DNA of 64,000 nucleotides from Lachnoclostridium sp. UBA1175 (GTDB lineage Bacteria; Bacillota; Clostridia; Lachnospirales; Lachnospiraceae): the NCBI GenBank assembly GCA_002311665.1, contig DBYX01000021.1, positions 46,445 to 110,444 on the forward strand, given 5' to 3'. Below, piece by piece: positions 9,205-17,477 of this stretch. Positions within the stretch are counted from its first letter, which is position 1. Each line of letters begins with the position of its first letter. A program made the translations under genes and the position numbers. The notes below the pieces were generated by a model that searched no databases, was not told where the DNA came from, and was given only the letters and a program-made list of their open reading frames with translations.

Positions 9205-12200
9205 TTAAATATCATATTTTGCGAGTATCTCACTCGGTGTCTTGCGCAGCAGACGAAGCAGCGGGAACATTCCGAAGAAGATACACACAATATAGAGCAC
9301 AGCCAGTACGCACAGAGCCATCCATAGCGGATAGTAGAACAACTCTCCCGCAAGGTTGCCCGCGCTCAGTATGTACCATACCGCGACGCTTGCCACCAAG
9401 AAACCGACAAACACGCTGCATGTGACGACAACTCCCGTCTCAATGGCAAACCGGAATCGCACGTTGTTTCTTCGTACACCGATCGCACGATATATGCCGA
9501 TCTCACGTATGCGGCTGATGATCGTCGATCTCATGATGAAATACATACACAGGCACATCAGGAACAGAAGAGCCGCGCCGACAGTCAGATAGCGTGTGGA
9601 GATTGTGCTCTTACCTGCGAGATGATCCCGGAAACGGGTTTCGTTCGTGTAGTAAGCCTGGTAGGATGCGTGTTCCTCGTTGTAACCGAAATAAGTATAT
9701 CCTTCCGGTGCCTCCAGCCCGGCGAAAACTTCACGGAATAACTCGGAGGTTGCCGCCGGATCGGTAGTATGGATCACGTAATAGAGTTTCGGTATTACAT
9801 CCGAGATGTTGAACATCGATTCGTAATTGTAATACATTCCTTCGTCGCCCATCCTCACGTAGTCGTAATAGCCGGGAGCGGTTGTGCCTTCGTTATAGGT
9901 CAAATCGATATATTGGTCCATCGCAAGAGTCGTTTTTCCGACAATCCTTGCACCTTCGAGATAGTCCTCCTTCGAAAGTACGAACACATACGTATTTTGG
10001 TCAAGAAACCCGACCTTCGGCGCTTCCACGACACCTAACTGGTCATCATAGAAGGATGCCTTCGTCATCGGCAAATGTTCATTATACTCATTAAGTTTTT
10101 CACTGTATTCGATCCAGGCACCTTCGTCATATTCGACCTCACCTGTGATCTCGTCGATCACGGAGGCCGCCGGAATGCTGAGGTTTATACAGTCCGTTAT
10201 CTTCAATTCGATATTGTTGTAGTACACTGTGTCGCCTTTTTCAAGCCTTTTGTATTCCACGATTTCCGTGTCATCCGGCGTCTCCCCGGTTTCACCGTCA
10301 TCAGGCGTCTCCCCGGTTTCACCGTCATCCGGCGTTTTCCCGGTTTCTCCGCTGTCAGGCGTCTCCCCGGTTTCACCGCTGTCAGGCGTCTCCCCGGTTT
10401 CACCGTCATCCGGTGTCTCCCCGGTTTCACCGTCATCAGGCGTTTTCCCGGTTTCCCCACTGTCAGGCGTCTCTCCGGTTTCACCTGCGTTATCCTGCTC
10501 GTTTTCTTCACGGATCGGGTTGCCGTCCTGGTCATAAACCGTGACTGTCTTGCCGGAACCGTCAGGACCATCATTGATAACGATCGTGTTCATATTATCG
10601 TCAAAAAACAGGCCGGAAAAGTTAACACCGTTCTTGCGGATCAGGAGACATTCACCTTTCTTAAGTCCGAAGAAACCGTCCTTGTCATATGTGATATTGT
10701 CCAGATAACACCGAAGCGAAATCTGTCCCTCGGCGAGCACAAACTCGTTAATATACGCCGCGGCCTCATCGGTATCGACGACACCGACAAGCTTCAACGG
10801 GCGATAGATTCCGCTCTTACTCACCGTCACAATAATGCCGATAAGCTTATCATAATCATTGATATATCGGTAGGGTGACTCTTTGATCAGTTTCTTGGCG
10901 ACCCGCTTCGATATCACGATCTCGGAATCCCCGAGCTCGCCGGGCCCCTTGCCCACAACAACCTTTTGGGAAGCAGCAAGCCTTTCCGGAAGAAGCGTGA
11001 GCGGTATGTTGACAAAAGGCTGAGCATCAAGACCTGCGTCGGAATAGCCGGTGGAATCAAAGCGGGCAAGCTGGAATGTCGCTTCCGCATCCGTCGCATA
11101 ACCGTCGAGAATTCTTCCCACACCGAAATAGTCGATCTTGGAGGAAGGGTCCTTCGCCAGCGCAGCAAGTGTCGGTGCGACATCGTCGGTCATCGCAGCG
11201 ACATAGAGCACATTGTTGTTATACTGTTCCTTCGCCTTCACCATATTGCCGAGACCTACACCGAATAACGCGGTGATGATCACGATTGCAGCGCCGAACA
11301 GCATAAGGCATCTCGCGAGACGCTTCTTGCTCTTCTTCTGCATCATGCTCTTATAGTTCTCCCTGTAACCGTCGCGCACCGAAGACTTGAAATGAAACAG
11401 TTTGCCGTATTCCTTGCCCTCGAACGCGGGAAGCTTGGACATATCCACGCTCCCCTCCTTTGCACGACGCGCCTCCTGATCCTTATAGACTCCCTCACAA
11501 AGTTTCACCTCGCTGCTGTCATCGAGGATCGTCACCTTCGGCGTGTTGATCTTGATGAAGAATCTTCCGTTATGGTTGACCAGCGTAAGCTTGACCGGCG
11601 CCTCCGGTGTCTCGCCGAAGAAGGTTACCTCAGCATTGCCGTCATTTTGAACATGCTCCTCGAGCTCGCCGAGGAAAATGTCGTTTTTGTTGCGCGCAAC
11701 ATATCCGCTCGTCCGTTCGTTCTTGCGGATGTCGATCACTTTGCCGTCCTTGAGCTCGATCACAGTATCGCAGTAGAAATCCACGAGGTTGGCTTCGTGT
11801 GTGACAAGGATCACCAGACGCTCCTTCGCCATTTCGCGAAGAATGTCCATCACAAGGATCGTGTTGGCCTCATCAAGGTTGCCGGTCGGCTCATCCGCGA
11901 GGATCACCTTGGGGTTCTTCACGATGGCTCGCGCGATCGCGACACGCTGCTGTTGACCGCCGGAAAGCGTGTCCGGAAGTCTCTTTTCGAATTTCTCCAT
12001 ACCGACGTTGGCGAGTGCCGCGGTGACTCTCTCGGAGATCACGGTCTCGTCGTCCATACCGCACAGCCTGAGAGAATCCGCTACGTTCTCATAGACACTC
12101 TCCCTGCGGTTCAGGTTATAGTTCTGGAAAATGATACCGATATCACGGTTTCGAACAATGTCGTAGTCCTTGCTCTTCTCCTTCATCAGACTTTCGTTGA

Positions 12201-12393
12201 TGAAGATCTCGCCGCCCTGGACGGTATCCATACCGCCGATCACATTAAGGAGCGTCGTCTTGCCGCAGCCACTCGGGCCGAACACGGCACACATTCCGGT
12301 GTCCGGAAGTTCCAGGGAAACATCATCGATCACGTGGATCTCGTTCATTTTCCCGCGATTGTAAAATTTATTCAGTTTATCTAACTTAATCAT
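9205..12393 (-). CDS. ABC transporter, fused ATPase-FtsX permease, type A with ectodomain repeat (pair 2)
   Basis: At 1062 residues this is the longest type A protein. The ATPase (about 1-230) has Walker A GPSGCGKTT, LSGGQQQR and ILADEPTGNLDE. The first membrane helix is near 355-378 and three FtsX helices close the protein, which ends LLRKTPSEILAKYDI. The extra length is in the extracellular domain. Residues 637-708 are eight perfect-length nonapeptides of the form GETG[E/K]TPD[S/D], an acidic, proline-containing spacer. The start ATG overlaps the partner stop by 4 bases and has its own SD (GTGAGGATGT). The repeat is absent from the two paralogues, so it was gained or expanded after the tandem duplications. 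Substrate unknown. Confidence 0.87.
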   Translation of the reverse strand: MIKLDKLNKFYNRGKMNEIHVIDDVSLELPDTGMCAVFGPSGCGKTTLLNVIGGMDTVQGGEIFINESLMKEKSKDYDIVRNRDIGIIFQNYNLNRRESVYENVADSLRLCGMDDETVISERVTAALANVGMEKFEKRLPDTLSGGQQQRVAIARAIVKNPKVILADEPTGNLDEANTILVMDILREMAKERLVILVTHEANLVDFYCDTVIELKDGKVIDIRKNERTSGYVARNKNDIFLGELEEHVQNDGNAEVTFFGETPEAPVKLTLVNHNGRFFIKINTPKVTILDDSSEVKLCEGVYKDQEARRAKEGSVDMSKLPAFEGKEYGKLFHFKSSVRDGYRENYKSMMQKKSKKRLARCLMLFGAAIVIITALFGVGLGNMVKAKEQYNNNVLYVAAMTDDVAPTLAALAKDPSSKIDYFGVGRILDGYATDAEATFQLARFDSTGYSDAGLDAQPFVNIPLTLLPERLAASQKVVVGKGPGELGDSEIVISKRVAKKLIKESPYRYINDYDKLIGIIVTVSKSGIYRPLKLVGVVDTDEAAAYINEFVLAEGQISLRCYLDNITYDKDGFFGLKKGECLLIRKNGVNFSGLFFDDNMNTIVINDGPDGSGKTVTVYDQDGNPIREENEQDNAGETGETPDSGETGKTPDDGETGETPDDGETGETPDSGETGETPDSGETGKTPDDGETGETPDDGETGETPDDTEIVEYKRLEKGDTVYYNNIELKITDCINLSIPAASVIDEITGEVEYDEGAWIEYSEKLNEYNEHLPMTKASFYDDQLGVVEAPKVGFLDQNTYVFVLSKEDYLEGARIVGKTTLAMDQYIDLTYNEGTTAPGYYDYVRMGDEGMYYNYESMFNISDVIPKLYYVIHTTDPAATSELFREVFAGLEAPEGYTYFGYNEEHASYQAYYTNETRFRDHLAGKSTISTRYLTVGAALLFLMCLCMYFIMRSTIISRIREIGIYRAIGVRRNNVRFRFAIETGVVVTCSVFVGFLVASVAVWYILSAGNLAGELFYYPLWMALCVLAVLYIVCIFFGMFPLLRLLRKTPSEILAKYDI
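10270..10485 (-). repeat. Coding minisatellite, eight 27-bp units
   Basis: Eight in-frame 27-base units code for GETG[E/K]TPD[S/D]. In translation order the variants are ES, KD, ED, ES, ES, KD, ED, ED, so a four-unit (108-base) block appears to have been duplicated and then drifted slightly. The location in an extracellular loop makes length variation tolerable. Confidence 0.95.
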
Positions 12394-14762
12394 ACATCCT
12401 CACCCCCCCGTAAAGATGTCTTCACACTTGCGCCGAAGAGGTTGCGGATCTGTTTTTTCGTGACGCGCAACATTAAGATGATCATACCGAGATAGATCAG
12501 TATGTAATGAATCGGCTGCAGATAGATCAATTGCGCGTTCCATCTCGGCGTGTGGTAAACACAGTATGCCACGATCGGAAGCAGGATAAACGCAGGGATC
12601 TGCGACATGAACATGCGGACATAGATCCCGATGCGGATCACCCGTACCGGAATACCCATGGAGCGCATGATCGTCATATCCTCACGAAATGCCGCGATCG
12701 TGCGATTGCTGCACAGATTTATAAAGAACGCAATAAAGAATACGATGACAATCCAGATGATCAGGTATGCCAGACTGTTGACGAGCACCTCAACGATCGT
12801 CTCGTAGTTCGGTTTGTAGGTCTCTTTGGTGGTGACCGCAGTATAGTTTTGCTTGTAGAGATTTTCCGCAGCCTTCCCGGCCTCACGATCCGATTCAAAG
12901 ATTAGTGATGCCTGTCCGTAGCTTTTCACAAACGCCGCGTTCACAAGGTCATTCAGCACGCCGGTTCCGATCAGGATCGGGATCCTTGCATCCTCATGTA
13001 CCGTGACTGTGCCGTCGGTGAATGTCATATCATCAAAGTCGTACTCAATAATTCCCTCGTATACGCTGGCCGCGTTACCGAGTCCGAAGCCGGTGGCTTT
13101 ACGGCGGTTCTGGAACACCGCGCGCAGGATCAGCATAAGATCGATCTCACCGGTTTTCTTCAGTTCCCTCTGAAAATCCGGATTGTCAAATACGATGGCA
13201 TCCGGCGCGATCCTGCGGCTGACATTGACCACCATAAAGAACTTCGGCGAATCAAATTTGCCCCCGGCAAAATACTTGATCTTCTGGCCTCCGATAAACA
13301 TATCATACAGACCCAGGGCGTTGTATGAACAGAACAGATTGGTCGCGTAAATATATCCTTCCTTAGTGAACAGCGCGGACGGCATCTCCGTGTTGTCCGC
13401 ATAGTATTTGACGCCGACAATATCAAACTCATCGCCAAAGAAAGGAAGTCCTGTTACCTTGAGATGATCCGTTCCGTACAGCGGCTTATAAAAGATCGGC
13501 AGACGAAGTAACACTTCCGTGTAAGTCTCCGGGTATCTTCCGATGTCCGGTGTCCCGTAATCCTTACCGTAAGTGCAGAAGTATTTTCCCTGGTCGTCAT
13601 TGTGATAATCAAGACGCTCGTAAGGAAGTCCGTAGGTTAGGTCCTCGATCGTCGCATCAAGCAGGATATCGTGGTGGATCCAGTCCTTTGCACCGTTCTC
13701 CTCGGCGATTTTTTTGATCTCCTCATCGGTGAGTGCCGTTCCGTCCTTGTGCGCGACAATCAACCGCCCTTCCTCCCTCCGGAACAGGCGGTACGTGTGG
13801 AACAATTCAGCAAAATCTCCGCATATTGATGTTGCGAAAAATATGCCGAACGCTCCGACGATCATAAGGAAGCACAGGAAAATGCTCAGCTTCGGTTTCG
13901 AGAAAAACATGGAGCGGCCGAGCAGCAAGCCGTTGGACATATCTGCCAACCTGCGGTTGGTCTGCTTCTCCTCGGATTCCTGGGCCTCGTTCCCCGCATC
14001 CGAAAGGTCTGCTGCCACATTGCCCGGAGTATCCTCCGCAGCTTTCTCGGATTCTCCGTCTTTGGCTCCACCATTAAGGCCCTCATTGATCAGCCGGTCG
14101 GACTCGATCGCGCCGTCGAAGACGCGAACGTGACGGGTTGCAACATTTTCCACCTGGTCAAAGCTATGCGTGACCATGATGAGAAGCTTGTCGCGGGAAA
14201 TCTCCCGCAACAGTTCGATGATCTCCTTCGAAGTCTCGGAATCCAGGTTGCCGGTAGGCTCATCCGCGAGGATGATCGGGCTGTCCTTCGCGAGAGCACG
14301 CGCGATTACCGTGCGCTGCTTCTGTCCGCCGGACAGCTGGCTGCCCTTGTGCTTGAGATGCTTTGAAAGACCGACGCGCTCGATCAGCTCGATGGCGCGG
14401 CGGCGACGCTTCGCCGGATCCGGTATGGTCATCAAAGCAAGCTCCACGTTCTGCAGAACAGTGAAGCTGTCGATGATGTTGTAGTCCTGGAAGATGAAGG
14501 ATATGTACTTCTCCCGATACTCCTCCCAGTCCGGCTGAAGGTAATGCGAGGTCGGCTGTTCCTCGATGTACAGCTCGCCCTCCTCGTAGGTATCCATGCC
14601 GCTTAGAACATTGAGAAGTGTTGATTTGCCGGATCCGGATGCGCCGGTGATCGCGACAAACTCCCCTTTCTCAAACGACAGATTGACTCCCCGGATACCC
14701 ACGGTTACATTGGCTTCGGAAACATAGATTTTTCCGATGTTGGCAAGTCTCAGAAATGCCAT
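12390..14762 (-). CDS. ABC transporter, fused ATPase-FtsX permease, type B (pair 2)
   Basis: A 790-residue type B protein. The ATPase carries GASGSGKST, LSGGQKQR and IILADEPTGNLD. Between the ATPase and the first membrane helix (near 290) is a longer acidic linker of about 50 residues, rich in E, A and D. The ectodomain of roughly 330 residues is followed by three helices around EDMTIMRSMGIPVRVIRIG and the tail TSVKTSLRGG. The SD GGGGGAGAT precedes the ATG, and 21 bases separate it from the preceding type A stop. It overlaps the downstream type A gene by 4 bases. Expected to pair with that protein in the cytoplasmic membrane; the transported or extracted compound is not evident. Confidence 0.87.
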   Translation of the reverse strand: MAFLRLANIGKIYVSEANVTVGIRGVNLSFEKGEFVAITGASGSGKSTLLNVLSGMDTYEEGELYIEEQPTSHYLQPDWEEYREKYISFIFQDYNIIDSFTVLQNVELALMTIPDPAKRRRRAIELIERVGLSKHLKHKGSQLSGGQKQRTVIARALAKDSPIILADEPTGNLDSETSKEIIELLREISRDKLLIMVTHSFDQVENVATRHVRVFDGAIESDRLINEGLNGGAKDGESEKAAEDTPGNVAADLSDAGNEAQESEEKQTNRRLADMSNGLLLGRSMFFSKPKLSIFLCFLMIVGAFGIFFATSICGDFAELFHTYRLFRREEGRLIVAHKDGTALTDEEIKKIAEENGAKDWIHHDILLDATIEDLTYGLPYERLDYHNDDQGKYFCTYGKDYGTPDIGRYPETYTEVLLRLPIFYKPLYGTDHLKVTGLPFFGDEFDIVGVKYYADNTEMPSALFTKEGYIYATNLFCSYNALGLYDMFIGGQKIKYFAGGKFDSPKFFMVVNVSRRIAPDAIVFDNPDFQRELKKTGEIDLMLILRAVFQNRRKATGFGLGNAASVYEGIIEYDFDDMTFTDGTVTVHEDARIPILIGTGVLNDLVNAAFVKSYGQASLIFESDREAGKAAENLYKQNYTAVTTKETYKPNYETIVEVLVNSLAYLIIWIVIVFFIAFFINLCSNRTIAAFREDMTIMRSMGIPVRVIRIGIYVRMFMSQIPAFILLPIVAYCVYHTPRWNAQLIYLQPIHYILIYLGMIILMLRVTKKQIRNLFGASVKTSLRGGEDV

Positions 14763-14783
14763 GGTATCTCCCCCTTTTGAAAC

Positions 14784-17477
14784 TTATATATCGTATTTCG
14801 CCAATATCTCGCTCGGCGTCTTACGCAAAAGTTTTATCACCGGCAGAATGCCACACACAACGCCGGTCACCATAAGAAAAATAAATAACGATACCGCCAT
14901 CCAGAGCGGATAATAGAATGAACTTGTCTCTGAGAACGCCGTCTTGCCGCTGAAATAGCCGATCGCGACACTCACGATCAGGAATCCGATCACGGCGCTC
15001 AGCATAAGCACAACGGCGGACTCTACGGCGAAGCGGAATACGATATTACTCTTCTTCGCTCCGATTGCACGATAAATCCCGATCTCCTTCGTGCGGTTCA
15101 TAACAGCCGACCGCATCACGAGATTCATACATATGCCGTAGAACAGGAAGAACACACCGAGTATTGCCAGCTGTTCGAGCAGTTCCGTCTTTCTGGCCTT
15201 GAACAACCTTTGAAAACGGTCATTCGGCGTGATGATACCGGTAGCGATCTCACTTTCAAAATCGAGATTACGCATCGTTACATCCGAAAAATGAGTTCTC
15301 AGGTATTCCAGCGTGGCGTCGGGATCGGTTGAGTGAAGTCGATAATACGGCTTGTAAGTATCCCCTCCTGCCTCCACCTGCGTCTTTCCTCTCGTCTCCT
15401 CCTTCACCGAAGTCACCCACGTGCTTGTCTTGGTATTGGTGCGGCTGATCGTTCCGAAATCCTCTTTGTTGACAACGAAGAATCTTCCCGATTTCCAGTG
15501 AACAATGCCTCCGGTAGCAACCGACCCGCCGCTCATATATACTGCCTGCGGGATCTGCTCGGCAATCTCAATGCTCTGTTTTGTCAGCTGTTCTTTCTCT
15601 TCCGGAGTGTACTCGGACTCGTCGATCATCTTGTAGCGGATCTTCTCGAGTTTAGTCAGGTCGATCACATTCTTAACGGTAAGCGAAACACCGTTGACCA
15701 AAAGCGTATCTCCGACCGCATACTCCAGTTCCGTATCATTTTTCCGGTCGGTCGTTATCAGAGTGCATTCACCGGGTGCGACTTTGAAATATCCGGTATT
15801 GTCCGCATGTACATTTTTGTACAGGCAGCTGATCTCGTTCATCCTGTCCACCGAACAGTACACCGCATTTTCCGATGACTCCACGACTCCGACGATCCGG
15901 TAACCGCCCTCGTCGGACAACATATGACAATAAATGCCCATCAATTCGGCGTATCCGCGGATATAGTTGTACGGTGTCGTCTCAAGCAGTCTGTCGGCCA
16001 CCTGCGTCGAGATCACGATCTCATCGTCGGCCTTGAGTTCCTTCGTACCGCATCGCACTTCCGCGTTCTTGACCAGGGAGATCGGAAGCACCTCCGTATC
16101 GTAGGCCTCCTCTTCGGGGAAATCAAACCCCTTGTCGTGATATCCGAAGGTCTCGAACGACGCGTACTGCAGATAAAAGTAGCTTTTGGTATTGTTGTGG
16201 AAATGCGTTCTCACCGTATCCACATAGTCGATCCCGGAAGCGGGATCGGCAGCGGCCGCAGAGATTCTGTCCGATATGTCATTGCCTCCGTAAAGGAAGA
16301 ACGTCTTATCGTTCATTGACTTCCTGATCTCGCGCAGATTTCTCAGCTCCGTGCCGTACATCGCCGTGAAAAACACAAGTGCCACACCGAAGAAGAACAT
16401 GCACGCGATCAGAGCGTTTCTCTTCTTTGCCCCCTTCGTGTTTCTGAAATTCGCACGGAAGCCCTGCTTGATGCTGTCCTTCAGGCGGAACAGTCGGCCG
16501 TAATGATCACCCTCCACCGTCGGAAGCTTGCTCATATCGATGGCTGCATCACGCTTTGCGGAGGCCATCGCCTCCTCATAAACGCCCTCACGAAGCTTGA
16601 CCTCGCTTGAGGAATCGAGTACGGTCACATTCTCGCTGTCCACGCGCAGGAATATTCTTCCGTTCTTGTGAACGAGTGTGAGCCGCACGGGATTGTCCAT
16701 CTTATCCCCGTAGAAACGCACGCAGGAATTGTCGTCGCTGTTCTCGGACTCCTCGAGTTCACCGAGGAAAATCTCATTCCGGTTGCGTCCGACATACCCC
16801 GATGTATTGTCGTTTTCGCGCGTTCCGACAATCCTGCCGTCGGACAGTTCGATCACGGAGTCACAGTAATAATCGACCAGTTTGGCCTCGTGCGTCACGA
16901 GGATCACCAAATGCTCGCGTGACATCGTCTTCAGGATGTCCATAACGAGCAACGTGTTGGCCTCGTCGAGGTTACCGGTAGGTTCATCCGCAAGAATGAC
17001 CTTGGGGTTCTTGACGATCGCACGGGCGATCGCGACGCGCTGCTGCTGTCCGCCGGAGAGCGTATCCGGAAGTCGCTTGTGGAATTTGCCCATTCCGACA
17101 TTGTTGAGCGCTGTCATAACGCGCTCCTCGATCACGGCGCTGTCCTCAACGCCGCACAGGCGGAGCGAATCGGCAACGTTGTCAAACACCGTCTCGTCGC
17201 GGTTTAAGTTGTAATTCTGGAAAATGAAACCGATATCACGGTTCCGGATACGGTCCTCATCGTCCGCAAGCGCGGTTTCTCCGTAGCTGACCACACCGCT
17301 CGTTGGCTTGTCAAGACCGCCGAGGACGTTCAAAAGCGTCGTCTTGCCGCATCCCGAGAGTCCGAAGATCGCGCACATGCCGCTCTCCGGAAACTCGTAT
17401 GTGACATCGTTGAGAACGTGGATCTCGTTCGGCTTCTGCCGGTTGTAATATTTGTCAATATTCTGAATACGGATCAT
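14784..17477 (-). CDS. ABC transporter, fused ATPase-FtsX permease, type A (pair 1)
   Basis: An 897-residue type A protein. Walker A reads GLSGCGKTT, with leucine where its paralogues have proline; the lysine and threonines are intact. Signature LSGGQQQR and Walker B ILADEPTGNLDE are normal. The linker region keeps a beta-rich segment (NPVRLTLVHKNGRIFLRV) found in all three type A proteins. The first helix is near 358-380 and the three FtsX helices surround EIGIYRAIGA, with the common tail SEILAKYDI. The ectodomain is homologous to the others only in patches such as AAADPASGIDY. Overlaps its upstream type B partner by 4 bases and is followed after 21 bases by pair 2. Confidence 0.87.
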   Translation of the reverse strand: MIRIQNIDKYYNRQKPNEIHVLNDVTYEFPESGMCAIFGLSGCGKTTLLNVLGGLDKPTSGVVSYGETALADDEDRIRNRDIGFIFQNYNLNRDETVFDNVADSLRLCGVEDSAVIEERVMTALNNVGMGKFHKRLPDTLSGGQQQRVAIARAIVKNPKVILADEPTGNLDEANTLLVMDILKTMSREHLVILVTHEAKLVDYYCDSVIELSDGRIVGTRENDNTSGYVGRNRNEIFLGELEESENSDDNSCVRFYGDKMDNPVRLTLVHKNGRIFLRVDSENVTVLDSSSEVKLREGVYEEAMASAKRDAAIDMSKLPTVEGDHYGRLFRLKDSIKQGFRANFRNTKGAKKRNALIACMFFFGVALVFFTAMYGTELRNLREIRKSMNDKTFFLYGGNDISDRISAAAADPASGIDYVDTVRTHFHNNTKSYFYLQYASFETFGYHDKGFDFPEEEAYDTEVLPISLVKNAEVRCGTKELKADDEIVISTQVADRLLETTPYNYIRGYAELMGIYCHMLSDEGGYRIVGVVESSENAVYCSVDRMNEISCLYKNVHADNTGYFKVAPGECTLITTDRKNDTELEYAVGDTLLVNGVSLTVKNVIDLTKLEKIRYKMIDESEYTPEEKEQLTKQSIEIAEQIPQAVYMSGGSVATGGIVHWKSGRFFVVNKEDFGTISRTNTKTSTWVTSVKEETRGKTQVEAGGDTYKPYYRLHSTDPDATLEYLRTHFSDVTMRNLDFESEIATGIITPNDRFQRLFKARKTELLEQLAILGVFFLFYGICMNLVMRSAVMNRTKEIGIYRAIGAKKSNIVFRFAVESAVVLMLSAVIGFLIVSVAIGYFSGKTAFSETSSFYYPLWMAVSLFIFLMVTGVVCGILPVIKLLRKTPSEILAKYDI

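Noticed and set aside
10270..10485. Possible CRISPR array (27-bp repeats)
   Set aside because: Units are directly adjacent without spacers and are in frame in a coding region.
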